Made by a program: the position numbers and the translations under genes. Below, piece after piece: positions 1 to 8,322 of a stretch of DNA of 64,000 nucleotides. Each line of letters starts with the position of its first letter. The first letter of the stretch is position 1. The notes beneath the pieces were generated by a model. It saw only the letters and a list, made by a program, of their open reading frames with translations, was not told the DNA's origin and made no database searches. Source of the stretch: MedAcidi-G1 sp002294285 (lineage in GTDB: Bacteria; Actinomycetota; Acidimicrobiia; Acidimicrobiales; MedAcidi-G1); assembly GCA_963999645.1 (NCBI GenBank), contig CAXEUY010000003.1:62001-126000 (forward strand), read 5' to 3'.

Positions 1-468
1 TTCGCAAAGAGAAGCAATTGTCGAAGCAAGTAGAGCAGCTACCTCAGCTCCTAGTTCAGCAGCGATTTCAGATGCCCTTGCTAGCAGGTAGTCTCCGCCG
101 AGAATAGCTTCACGATTCCCCCATTCTTCGTTGACACTTGTAACATTTCGACGAGTTTTTGCCCCGTCCATAACATCATCGTGATAGAGAGAGCCCTGAT
201 GGACTAGCTCAACGGCCACTCCTCCCAGGATCACTTCTTGTGTTGGAGCGGTTGGTTGATTTTCAAGTATTTGGGAAGAGGCGATAGTTAGACTCGGTCT
301 TATCCGCTTGCCTCCTGCATCTATCAGATGACGTGAAAGTTTTGTAAGAAGGGGTTCTTCAGCTTTGACAGCTATTCTTAGTTCGTCTTCCACTCTTTCC
401 AAAGCACTTTTAATACCTGGCAAAGTGAGGAGTGTGTATGGTTCATCCACCTGCTGAGGATACGACAT
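1..468 (-). CDS. Polyprenyl diphosphate synthase, N-terminal part (3' end outside window)
   Basis: This is a trans-isoprenyl diphosphate synthase that condenses isopentenyl diphosphate onto an allylic primer to make quinone or lipid-carrier side chains. The reading frame is open for 156 codons from the ATG at 468 and runs off the left edge, so the C-terminal half with the second Asp-rich motif is not seen. Visible family motifs are GGKRIRP near residue 46 and the first Asp-rich motif DDVMD inside LVHQGSLYHDDVMDGAKTRR near residue 85, followed by AILGGDYLLARA. An AGAAGG Shine-Dalgarno sits just upstream of the ATG. The gene is divergent from clpC. Chain length cannot be assigned from this fragment; heptaprenyl to nonaprenyl synthases look alike here. 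Confidence 0.9.
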   Translation of the reverse strand, partial: MSYPQQVDEPYTLLTLPGIKSALERVEDELRIAVKAEEPLLTKLSRHLIDAGGKRIRPSLTIASSQILENQPTAPTQEVILGGVAVELVHQGSLYHDDVMDGAKTRRNVTSVNEEWGNREAILGGDYLLARASEIAAELGAEVAALLASTIASLCE

Positions 469-590
469 TTTTACCTTCTCTTGAAACTGCTAAAGAAAGG
501 ATATTCAAAATAGCTGTTTTACTTAATAGTGGTACATTACAGAATAGATACACTTGATTATCAGTTACTTTATTTTTGGGAGAAAACCAG

Positions 591-3137
591 TTGTTTGAGA
601 GGTTTACAGATAGAGCCCGTCGTGTGGTGGTATTGGCTCAGGAGGAAGCGCGCCTACTGAACCACAATTACATAGGAACCGAGCATATCTTACTTGGACT
701 TATCCATGAGGGAGAAGGGGTAGCCGCTAAAGCACTTGAATCTCTGGGTATTTCGCTTGAAGGAGTTCGTGGTCAAGTGGAGGAACTAATTGGTCAAGGA
801 GGCAGTTCTCCAAGTGGCCACATTCCTTTTACACCACGCGCGAAAAAAGTCTTGGAGCTGTCTTTAAGAGAGGCTCTTCAATTAGGTCACAATTACATTG
901 GAACGGAACACATACTTTTGGGCTTGATACGTGAAGGAGAAGGTGTAGCTGCCCAAGTATTAGTTAAGTTGGGCGCGGATTTATCTAGAGTTCGTCAACA
1001 AGTTATTCAACTTCTGTCTGGTTATGCAGGATCAGGTGGTCCAATGGGGGCTGCTTCTGAGAAGGCTGGCGCAACAACCGGAAGTAGAGGATCGGAATCA
1101 CAGTCAGGTTCTCTTGTTTTGGACCAATTTGGAAGAAATCTTACACAAGCTGCAGTAGAGAAAAAGCTAGATCCTGTAATTGGCAGAAAACGCGAGTTAG
1201 AAAGAGTAATGCAAGTCTTATCGCGTAGAACAAAAAATAATCCTGTTCTAGTAGGAGAACCTGGCGTTGGTAAAACAGCTATTGTCGAAGGTCTCGCTCA
1301 GATGGTCGCTGGTGGTGATGTTCCCGAAACTATTCAGGGTAAACAAATTTACACTTTAGATTTAGGTGCTTTGGTTGCTGGTAGCCGTTATCGAGGTGAT
1401 TTTGAAGAACGTCTAAAGAAAGTTTTGAAAGAAATTAAAACAAGAGGTGACATTGTCCTATTTATTGACGAAATTCATACCTTGGTTGGAGCAGGTGCAG
1501 CAGAAGGAGCAATAGATGCAGCCTCTATTTTGAAACCTATGTTGGCCAGAGGTGAATTGCAGACAATTGGAGCCACCACTTTAGAAGAATATAGAAAACA
1601 TATAGAAAAAGATGCTGCTCTAGAAAGAAGGTTCCAACCAATAACCGTTGATGAGCCTGACGTTGCTCACACTATTGAAATTTTAAAAGGTTTACGAGAG
1701 CGCTATGAAACACATCATCGAGTAACAATTACTGATCAGGCTCTCATCGCTGCTGCTAATTTGGCAGATCGTTATATTTCTGACCGGCATCTTCCAGACA
1801 AAGCAATTGATCTGATTGATGAAGCTGGTTCTCGTCTTAGATTAAGACGAATGAATACTCCGGATGATTTGAGGGAACTTGAAGTCGAATTAGCTGAAGT
1901 AGTCCAACGCAAAAAAGCAGCTGTGGAATCTCAAGACTTTGAAGAAGCGGGAAATTTGCGTGATCGTGAAAAAGAATTAATTGCAAAGAAGACTGAAAGA
2001 GAAGAGGAAATTAAATCTACAGGAGTAGATCTCTTTGATGAAGTAGATGAAGAGTGCATAGCCGAAGTTCTTTCTGTTTGGACAGGCATACCTGTTTACA
2101 AACTTACTGAAGAAGAAACTCAAAAACTTCTTCACATGGAAGATGATCTACACAAGCGCGTAATCGGCCAAGAGGATGCAATCCATGCAGTCAGTCAAGC
2201 GATTAGACGGACTAGGGCTGGGCTAAAAGATCCAAAAAGACCATCAGGATCATTTGTTTTCCTCGGCCCTTCAGGAGTAGGTAAAACAGAACTAGCTAAA
2301 ACACTCGCAGAGTTTCTTTTTGGCGATGAACAGGCTTTGATTTCTCTCGATATGTCTGAATATATGGAGAAACACACAGTAAGTAGGCTCCTAGGTTCCC
2401 CTCCAGGCTATGTGGGTTATGACGAAGGGGGACAACTAACCGAAGCTGTAAGAAGAAAGCCATTTTCAGTGGTTCTTTTCGACGAAGTAGAAAAAGCTCA
2501 TCCTGATGTATTCAACACACTGTTACAAATACTTGAAGAAGGCAGATTGACAGATTCCCAAGGAAGGTCAGTAGATTTTAGAAACACAGTTCTAATAATG
2601 ACTTCCAATCTAGGAACGGCAGATTTACGTAAAGCTAATTTGGGTTTCACCAAAGCGGATGAAGCTGTGAGTTACGAGAGGATGAAAGAGAAAGTCCAAG
2701 ATGCATTGAAAATGCACTTTAGACCAGAGTTCCTCAATCGAATCGACGAAACAATAGTTTTCCATGAATTGACGATGGAAGAAGTGACAAGAATTGTTGA
2801 TTTGATGATAGGTCGTTTGTCTGATCAATTAGCCGGACAAGGAATGGGATTGGAATTAACTGATGCGGTTAAACAACATTTAGCCGAGCATGGTTACGAC
2901 CCAACTTTAGGGGCGAGACCTTTAAGAAGAGCTATTCAAAGGCTTATAGAAGATCCACTTTCGGAACGTTTGTTACACAAGGAGTTTAAAGCCGGTGAAA
3001 TCGTGGTTGTAGACGTTGAAGAAGTTGCAGAAGAAGATGCAGATGACTCTACTCATGAAGGTAAAAAAGTTGTTTTCAGTTCAGTTGCGGGATTTGAAGT
3101 ACCAACCATGGAGATGGCAGCTGAGATAGTTGAATAG
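591..3137 (+). CDS. clpC: ClpC, AAA+ unfoldase of the Clp protease
   Basis: This is the cytosolic ATP-dependent unfoldase that feeds proteins to ClpP. It has two N-terminal Clp repeats (each with NYIGTEHILLGL), a first AAA+ module with Walker A GEPGVGKT near residue 222, a UVR/middle coiled-coil region near residues 420-470, and a second AAA+ module with GPSGVGKT. The length of 848 aa is normal for ClpC. The start is set at TTG 591, giving MFERFTDRARRVVVLAQEEA, the usual ClpC N terminus. A GGGAGA Shine-Dalgarno lies at 578-583, seven bases upstream. The earlier in-frame TTG at 576 overlaps that site and would add five non-family residues. No CtsR-like operator was recognised upstream. Confidence 0.97.
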   Translation: MFERFTDRARRVVVLAQEEARLLNHNYIGTEHILLGLIHEGEGVAAKALESLGISLEGVRGQVEELIGQGGSSPSGHIPFTPRAKKVLELSLREALQLGHNYIGTEHILLGLIREGEGVAAQVLVKLGADLSRVRQQVIQLLSGYAGSGGPMGAASEKAGATTGSRGSESQSGSLVLDQFGRNLTQAAVEKKLDPVIGRKRELERVMQVLSRRTKNNPVLVGEPGVGKTAIVEGLAQMVAGGDVPETIQGKQIYTLDLGALVAGSRYRGDFEERLKKVLKEIKTRGDIVLFIDEIHTLVGAGAAEGAIDAASILKPMLARGELQTIGATTLEEYRKHIEKDAALERRFQPITVDEPDVAHTIEILKGLRERYETHHRVTITDQALIAAANLADRYISDRHLPDKAIDLIDEAGSRLRLRRMNTPDDLRELEVELAEVVQRKKAAVESQDFEEAGNLRDREKELIAKKTEREEEIKSTGVDLFDEVDEECIAEVLSVWTGIPVYKLTEEETQKLLHMEDDLHKRVIGQEDAIHAVSQAIRRTRAGLKDPKRPSGSFVFLGPSGVGKTELAKTLAEFLFGDEQALISLDMSEYMEKHTVSRLLGSPPGYVGYDEGGQLTEAVRRKPFSVVLFDEVEKAHPDVFNTLLQILEEGRLTDSQGRSVDFRNTVLIMTSNLGTADLRKANLGFTKADEAVSYERMKEKVQDALKMHFRPEFLNRIDETIVFHELTMEEVTRIVDLMIGRLSDQLAGQGMGLELTDAVKQHLAEHGYDPTLGARPLRRAIQRLIEDPLSERLLHKEFKAGEIVVVDVEEVAEEDADDSTHEGKKVVFSSVAGFEVPTMEMAAEIVE

Positions 3138-3222
3138 CAGATTTTGGTTTTCGAATTCATCAACCACTTCTGTTCGATTGATTTGTTAATGTTTAAATTT
3201 GATAAATCTTTTTGAATTCAAT

Positions 3223-4680
3223 ATGAAAATTTTTTTACTTGTCCCATCGCTTCTCTTTCTTTTAGTTGCTTGTCAGGTTGAAAGTCTGGTTTCAGTAAAT
3301 GTTGAAGACAATGGTTCTGGAAGTGTAGAGGTAATCGTAGAACTTGATGATGAAGCTAGTCGAATAATAGGAGATATAGAAAAGCAATTAAGAACAGATG
3401 ATTTAGTTGCTGCAGGTTGGGAAGTTTCGACCCTTAACGCTTTAGAGGAAGAATCTAAAACAGTTGTGTTAGCAACAAAAAGTTTTACCGGTGTAGATTC
3501 TCTGGTCGGCGTTTTAGAAGAGGTTGCAGGTCCCTCAGTTTTTTCCGAAGTCAAACTAGTAAGTGAAAAATCATTTGCTAAAAAAATATGGAACCTCGAA
3601 GGAAAGATTGACCTTGCGGATGGCCTTTCCTTATTCTCTGATCCTGCCCTGGATGAGGCATTAGGAGGCACTCTTTTTGGTAGAAGTTTGGAAGATCTGT
3701 CTTTTTTGTCTGGATGTGATGAAATCTGTGACCCAGCTAATTCTTTTCTTTTGAATTTTTCTGTTTCATTACCGGGTGCGAGTGCTGATGATGCCACTGA
3801 AAGAGTATGGACGGTGCCCTTAGGCGATCAGACTCCCACACCATTTATAGTTTCTTCGACAGTTGATTATCCAAAACCCAAAGCATGGAGAACAGTTTCC
3901 TACGTTTTTCTTGGAGCAACTTTATTGTTGCTTTCGATTAGAGGTATTAAGCATTTGACTTCGGTTCGTCAATCTTCCAAACCTTCTGAAAATCCAAAAG
4001 AAACTAGCAAAACTCCAGACATTATTGAAAACACAACGACGCAAGAAAAAGAGGAAGTAGATAGGAGCATCAGACTAGTTGTAGTTGGTGGGAAAGGTGT
4101 TATCTGGGATGGAGGTGCTGATCCTGAAGGATTATTAGTACCTTTTGTAAGAGAAAATGGGGGATTGACAGACGCTGAAGAGATCGCAGATCGTTACAGA
4201 TCTGCGAGTTTGGGTCAATTGAATTCTCAAGAGTTTTGGCAGAGTGTAGGTGTCCAAGGAAACTCTGACCTTATTGATGCCCAGTACTTAAGTCGTGTGC
4301 GTCTGAGGCCTGACGCTGTTCCATTTTTAAGTCAGATGAAATACAGAGGGATACCGGTTGCTTGTATTACAAATTCAGTGCTGTCGTGGTCGCAGCAACT
4401 GCGTGAGCGACTAGGTGTAGACGAACAGATCGAATACTGGATAGTTAGTGGTGAATATGGTGTAAGAAAGCCCAGTAATTCAATATTTGAAGCACTTAGG
4501 CGTCTAACTGGTGTTTCCTTCTCTAATATGCTTTTAGTGGATTCTGAAATTGCTACTTTAGAGGCAGCGAGAGGTATCGGAATGTCTACGGTTTTAATGC
4601 AAAGTCAATCACCAATTCCTAGTGGTTTCTCACATCCTAAAATTGAAGGTTTTGCTGAACTGTTTGGAAGTCAAAACTAA
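3223..4680 (+). CDS. Membrane-anchored lipoprotein (LppM-like) fused to a degenerate HAD-type hydrolase domain
   Basis: The protein has 485 aa. Residues 1-17 form a lipoprotein signal ending in LLFLLVAC, so the Cys should be lipidated outside the membrane. Residues about 20-220 resemble the LppM/DUF3153 type of actinobacterial lipoprotein domain. A hydrophobic helix follows (TVSYVFLGATLLLLS, about residue 235), then a charged linker, then a C-terminal domain of HAD type. HAD motif II (CITNS), the motif III lysine (VRKPS) and motif IV (LLVDSE) are visible. Motif I, normally DxDG, reads VVGGKGVIWDGG and lacks the nucleophile Asp, so phosphatase activity is unlikely. The predicted topology puts the HAD-like domain in the cytoplasm. 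The start is set at the ATG giving MKIFLLVPS; an upstream TTG would place charged and polar residues before the signal. The function is unknown. Confidence 0.7.
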   Translation: MKIFLLVPSLLFLLVACQVESLVSVNVEDNGSGSVEVIVELDDEASRIIGDIEKQLRTDDLVAAGWEVSTLNALEEESKTVVLATKSFTGVDSLVGVLEEVAGPSVFSEVKLVSEKSFAKKIWNLEGKIDLADGLSLFSDPALDEALGGTLFGRSLEDLSFLSGCDEICDPANSFLLNFSVSLPGASADDATERVWTVPLGDQTPTPFIVSSTVDYPKPKAWRTVSYVFLGATLLLLSIRGIKHLTSVRQSSKPSENPKETSKTPDIIENTTTQEKEEVDRSIRLVVVGGKGVIWDGGADPEGLLVPFVRENGGLTDAEEIADRYRSASLGQLNSQEFWQSVGVQGNSDLIDAQYLSRVRLRPDAVPFLSQMKYRGIPVACITNSVLSWSQQLRERLGVDEQIEYWIVSGEYGVRKPSNSIFEALRRLTGVSFSNMLLVDSEIATLEAARGIGMSTVLMQSQSPIPSGFSHPKIEGFAELFGSQN

Positions 4681-4706
4681 CAATTATTGTTATCAGCAGG
4701 TTAATT

Positions 4707-5369
4707 ATGTATACGAAACTTCCATCGGGCACCAAAGCAGTAATAGAAAAACCTAGTTCAGGTTCATCACAACTGGGACTTGTTGTAATTCCAGACGTCA
4801 TGGGTTTGCGTCCTTTGTTTGAAGATATGGTCAAGAATTTATCTAATGAATGGAAGATGCCTGTCTGCTCTTTTGAGCTTTATCCCGATTTGGAACATCT
4901 AAACGTAGAAGAACGACTCGCTGCTGCTAGTGAGCTGGATGATAAGCGCGTAATTGGTGATGCCGTAGCAGCCGCCGAATTGACACAGTCCAATCAGGTT
5001 GCAATTTTAGGATTTTGCATGGGAGGTATGTACACATTTAAGTCTGTTGCTTCCAAGCGATTCACCAAATACGTCTCTTTCTATGGGATGATCCGAGTGC
5101 CAGAAGCATGGAAATCGACGAATCAATCAGAACCGATTTCTTGTTTAAAGGAAGGAGATGCTTCTTCCGTTTTAGCCATCGTTGGAAGTAATGACAGCTG
5201 GACTCCTGACGAAGATATAGGTCTCTTGGAATCAGCTGGAGTTTCGGTAGTCACATATAAAGACGCTGATCACGGGTTCGTTCATGATCCATCAAGGCCT
5301 GCACATAGGCCATCTGATGCTCAAGACGCATGGAGTAAAGCAAAAGACTGGGTATTGAATACAAATTAA
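4707..5369 (+). CDS. Dienelactone hydrolase family protein
   Basis: This is an alpha/beta hydrolase of the dienelactone hydrolase type, 220 aa, with no signal peptide and so cytosolic. The nucleophile elbow is GFCMGG, giving a Cys nucleophile as in classical dienelactone hydrolases. The acid and base are the Asp in NDSWTPDED and the His in DADHGF. The family hydrolyses small lactones and esters; the substrate here cannot be read from sequence, and there is no aromatic-degradation operon nearby. It follows the lipoprotein-HAD gene by 26 bases, and an AGCAGG site precedes the ATG. It converges on the Crp-family gene with a 4-base overlap. Confidence 0.85.
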   Translation: MYTKLPSGTKAVIEKPSSGSSQLGLVVIPDVMGLRPLFEDMVKNLSNEWKMPVCSFELYPDLEHLNVEERLAAASELDDKRVIGDAVAAAELTQSNQVAILGFCMGGMYTFKSVASKRFTKYVSFYGMIRVPEAWKSTNQSEPISCLKEGDASSVLAIVGSNDSWTPDEDIGLLESAGVSVVTYKDADHGFVHDPSRPAHRPSDAQDAWSKAKDWVLNTN

Positions 5370-6037
5370 CGTGAGCGTATTGTCAGTTGCTCACGGTCAA
5401 GAATTCTGTAGGTGCGATCAAACTGTTCGATCCATCCAAGTTTAATAAAAGAAGCTATAGCTTTATTTACTCTTTCTCTCGAGGCTCCAACCATGCCCGC
5501 TAATTCTTCCTGGGTTACAGGCAATGAAAATTCATCCTCATTATCAGAAATTTCAAGAAGTCTTTTTGCTGTTCTCCCAGTGACATCTAGAAAAACGGAG
5601 TCTGCTAAAACTTCATCCATATTCCTCAAACGGTTGACAAGCATCGTTACTACTTCCCACAGTTGTGAAGGGTTTTCCTCATAGAGCTTATTTATTGGTT
5701 CATAAGGCACTTCTATTACGCATGATTCTTCTAATGCTCGCGCTTCAGCTGATCTTCCCCTTTCGTCGAATAATCCCATTTCACCGAAAAGATCACCGTT
5801 CTCCATAAGGGCTATTACAGACTCTTTGCCAATAAATGATTTATTAACTATGGCTATCCGCCCAGTTTCTACGAGAAAAAGAGAAAATGGCTTATCATTT
5901 TCTCGAAACAAAACATCACCCCGAAGTAGTTGTTTCTTTGCAGATTTTTCGACAATAGGTTCAAGCTCTTTTTCATTTAATTTGCCAAAAAGCATTGATT
6001 GTGTAAAAAGGGTGTGATCTATCATTTCACAAGTCAT
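5366..6037 (-). CDS. Crp/Fnr-family transcriptional regulator
   Basis: This 223-aa regulator has an N-terminal cyclic-nucleotide-binding-like beta barrel (about residues 20-125, including NGDLFGEMGLFDERGRSAEA) and a C-terminal winged helix-turn-helix (PVTQEELAGMVGASRERVNK, about residues 170-190). The FGEMxLxxxxxRSA segment matches the phosphate-binding cassette of cAMP-binding members, so a cyclic-nucleotide ligand is plausible. Actinobacterial relatives (GlxR or Crp) are global regulators. A second ATG four codons in (MIDHTLFTQS) is an equally good start, since neither has a strong Shine-Dalgarno. The gene is divergent from ispD. Confidence 0.9.
   Translation of the reverse strand: MTCEMIDHTLFTQSMLFGKLNEKELEPIVEKSAKKQLLRGDVLFRENDKPFSLFLVETGRIAIVNKSFIGKESVIALMENGDLFGEMGLFDERGRSAEARALEESCVIEVPYEPINKLYEENPSQLWEVVTMLVNRLRNMDEVLADSVFLDVTGRTAKRLLEISDNEDEFSLPVTQEELAGMVGASRERVNKAIASFIKLGWIEQFDRTYRILDREQLTIRSR
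5370..5395. terminator. Stem-loop at the convergent junction of the hydrolase and Crp genes
   Basis: A perfect 7-bp inverted repeat (CGTGAGC at 5370-5376, GCTCACG at 5389-5395) with a 12-nt loop begins one base after the hydrolase stop and lies inside the 3' end of the Crp-family gene. There is no T-tract on either side. It may serve as a weak bidirectional terminator, but the short stem makes this tentative. Confidence 0.35.
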
Positions 6038-6110
6038 GCTAATACGTAGAAGCTATTTAGACGAAGCAAAGGTACTTCTTTAGATTTTTTCATCTACAAA
6101 GGGTTAATGC

Positions 6111-6752
6111 ATGAAAATTTGGACGATAGTTGTGGCCGCGGGACAAGGCCTTCGTTTTGGGAGCAAAAAACAATTTGCTGAGCTTTCAGGTGCCTCAGTG
6201 TTGTTTCATTCTGTTCTTGCAGCTTCTTCTGTATCAGATGGGATAGTTGTTGTAACTACGGATGAAGATCTCGAATATGCGAAAGTTTCACTTCAAAACG
6301 TAGAGAAAGTTAAAGAAGTCGTTGTAGGGGGTTCGACAAGAAGTAAATCTGTTAGAAAAGGTCTGGAGCAAGTTCCTCAAAATTGCGACATTTTGATCGT
6401 CCATGATGGGGTAAGACCTCTTGCATCAGAAAAATTGTTCAAATCTGTGGTTGAGAAAATCCAAGAGGGATCTGAGGCAGTGGTTCCCGTGGTACCAATA
6501 GCAGATTCGTTACGTTTGATTAGCGGAGAACAGATAGATCGGAGTGAAGTGGTAGCAATTCAAACTCCACAGGCGTTCAAAGCCACGTTGTTGCTTAAAG
6601 CTCACTCTACGTCTGAAAGTGCTTCAGATGATGCTTCGTTAGTTGAATTAGCAGGCGGAACAATTGATTTCGTTGATGGTGATGTGCGAAATTTGAAAAT
6701 CACAGTTAGTTCGGATCTTCAAATTGCTGAAAATTTTTTACTGCAAAGGTAG
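6111..6752 (+). CDS. ispD: 2-C-methyl-D-erythritol 4-phosphate cytidylyltransferase
   Basis: IspD couples CTP to methylerythritol 4-phosphate in the non-mevalonate isoprenoid pathway. At 213 aa it is of normal to slightly short length. The nucleotide-binding signature VVAAGQGLRFGSKKQFAELS is at the N terminus, the central VHDGVRPL motif is near residue 100, and the AIQTPQAFKATLL segment follows. It is 17 bases upstream of ispF, with which it forms an operon. In many actinobacteria this pair follows carD; no carD is seen here, and the upstream neighbour is a divergent Crp-family gene. Confidence 0.95.
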   Translation: MKIWTIVVAAGQGLRFGSKKQFAELSGASVLFHSVLAASSVSDGIVVVTTDEDLEYAKVSLQNVEKVKEVVVGGSTRSKSVRKGLEQVPQNCDILIVHDGVRPLASEKLFKSVVEKIQEGSEAVVPVVPIADSLRLISGEQIDRSEVVAIQTPQAFKATLLLKAHSTSESASDDASLVELAGGTIDFVDGDVRNLKITVSSDLQIAENFLLQR

Positions 6753-6769
6753 TTATTAGAGAGGTTTAT

Positions 6770-7249
6770 ATGTCTGTTTTTAGAATAGGTCAAGGGTTTG
6801 ATGTTCATCCATTCTCACAAGATCCAGCCCGCCCTTTAATTATCGGAGGAGAGATCCTACCAGGCCCCGGTTTGGAAGGTCATAGTGATGCTGATCTTTT
6901 AGCTCATGCGACTGCTGATGCTTTATTGGGAGCTGCTGGTTTGGAAGACATTGGACACTATTTTCCTGATACAGAATCTTCTACTTTAAATGCAAACAGT
7001 ATGGAGATACTTAAAACAGTCGTCGAGTTGATAAACAAAGAGGGTTGGGAAATATGCAATGTTGATTGCAACGTGATAATTGAAAAACCCAAAATACAGC
7101 CTTACAAAAAAGATATAGAAAAACGAATGTCCGATATTTTAAAATCACCTGTAACCGTCAAAGGGCGAAGGTCTGAAGGTCTGGGATTCATAGGGAAGGG
7201 AGAAGGAGCTGCTTGTTTTGCAGCCGCTCTAATTCTAAAGCATGAGTAG
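6770..7249 (+). CDS. ispF: 2-C-methyl-D-erythritol 2,4-cyclodiphosphate synthase
   Basis: IspF cyclises CDP-methylerythritol 2-phosphate to MEcPP with release of CMP. It has 159 aa, the standard length. The zinc ligands of the family are in GFDVHPF and in GHSDADLLAHATADALLGA, and GLEDIGHYFPDT and the C-terminal GLGFIGKGEG segment are also present. A GAGAGG site precedes the ATG. The stop overlaps the start of rlmB by 8 bases, which implies translational coupling. In many actinobacteria cysS lies between ispF and rlmB; here cysS is about 52 kb away. Confidence 0.96.
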   Translation: MSVFRIGQGFDVHPFSQDPARPLIIGGEILPGPGLEGHSDADLLAHATADALLGAAGLEDIGHYFPDTESSTLNANSMEILKTVVELINKEGWEICNVDCNVIIEKPKIQPYKKDIEKRMSDILKSPVTVKGRRSEGLGFIGKGEGAACFAAALILKHE

Positions 7250-8075
7250 GAAACGTAACCATAAGGGTAATTTGAGGGGAAACAAAGGACAGAGGGGCAC
7301 GACACCTCTACGTCATAACAAGTCTCAACAAAATGTCTTATCGGGAGATCAAGTTGAAGGACGACAGGCTGTTCGAGAATTGCTCTTAGCGGGAACTCGC
7401 AAAACCCGTGAGATTTATTTAGCGGGAGACCTTGATGACGCCCCAATATTGGATGACATTATTGATCTAGCTGACGAAGCCAAAGTAACAATAAAAGAAA
7501 TCCCAAGAACACGTTTTGAATCGATTGCTAAAACAGAGTCATCTCAAGGGGTTGTAGCCATGGCTGCCCCTTTACCGAATTATGAAATTCAAGAGTTAAC
7601 ACAATCTGAAGCTGGTGATGCCAAACCTTTCCTGCTTATTGTAGACGGAGTAACCGATCCGGGAAATTTGGGTGCAATGTTACGTTCAGCTGAATGTGCT
7701 GGAATCACAGGTGTAATACTCCCAAGACATCGTTCGGCGAGAATAACTCCAGCTGTAACCAAAACTGCAGCAGGAGCGATTGAACACTTAAGAATTGCTA
7801 CAGTTAGCGGCATACCGGCAGCACTAGGCCGTCTAAGAGAAGCAGGAATTTGGTTAGTTGGATTGGATTCAGGAGGAGCTACTTCCTTATACGATCTTGC
7901 AATTGCCGACCAGCCGATCGCACTGGTTTTAGGTTCAGAAGGTCGTGGGTTGTCAAGATTAACTAGAGAACGTTGCGATGATCTGGTTCACATCCCGCTT
8001 CAGGGAGTTTTAGCTTCACTTAATGTCTCGACAGCAGCAGCGATTACTGTTTTTGAAATAGCCCGACATCGTTAA
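7242..8075 (+). CDS. rlmB: 23S rRNA (guanosine-2'-O-)-methyltransferase RlmB (TrmH family)
   Basis: This SPOUT methyltransferase is predicted to 2'-O-methylate G2251 (E. coli numbering) of 23S rRNA. It has 277 aa with a basic, disordered N terminus of about 40 residues, an L30e-like substrate-binding domain (VEGRQAVRELLLAGTRKTREIY), and the SPOUT knot with DGVTDPGNLGAMLRSAE, LVLGSEGRGLSRL and IPLQGVLASLNVSTAA. It starts at the ATG that overlaps the ispF stop. It is the last protein gene of the ispD-ispF-rlmB operon and converges on tRNA-Thr. Confidence 0.93.
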   Translation: MSRKRNHKGNLRGNKGQRGTTPLRHNKSQQNVLSGDQVEGRQAVRELLLAGTRKTREIYLAGDLDDAPILDDIIDLADEAKVTIKEIPRTRFESIAKTESSQGVVAMAAPLPNYEIQELTQSEAGDAKPFLLIVDGVTDPGNLGAMLRSAECAGITGVILPRHRSARITPAVTKTAAGAIEHLRIATVSGIPAALGRLREAGIWLVGLDSGGATSLYDLAIADQPIALVLGSEGRGLSRLTRERCDDLVHIPLQGVLASLNVSTAAAITVFEIARHR

Positions 8076-8081
8076 GTTTTG

Positions 8082-8155
8082 AGCCCGAGGTCGGATTCGA
8101 ACCGACGACCTGCCGCTTACAAGGCGGCTGCTCTGACCAACTGAGCTACTCGGGC
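8082..8155 (-). tRNA. tRNA-Thr, anticodon TGT
   Basis: A 74-nt cloverleaf on the minus strand: acceptor stem GCCCGAG paired with CTCGGGC, D arm GCTC/GAGC, anticodon stem GCCGC/GCGGC with loop CTTGTAA (anticodon TGT, reading ACA), and T arm GTCGG/CCGAC with loop TTCGAAT. The discriminator base is T. CCA is not encoded. It sits between the convergent rlmB and the LytR_C gene. Confidence 0.97.
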
Positions 8156-8322
8156 GTTTTCTTTAAGCCAAGATAGCAAACTATCATGGGGTACTTGATT
8201 ATGATCACTTCTCGGAGGATGATTTGGTATAGGTTTAGTTTCAAGAGAGAAGGTAATTCTGATTTTAAATCATTTCAACATACAGCAATTGCAATCCAAG
8301 CAACTGGAATCAAAGGTATAGC

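Noticed and set aside
3273..3797. 174-aa frame opposite the lipoprotein gene
   Set aside because: Ser-rich shadow frame without motifs; the plus-strand lipoprotein has a clear signal and lipobox.
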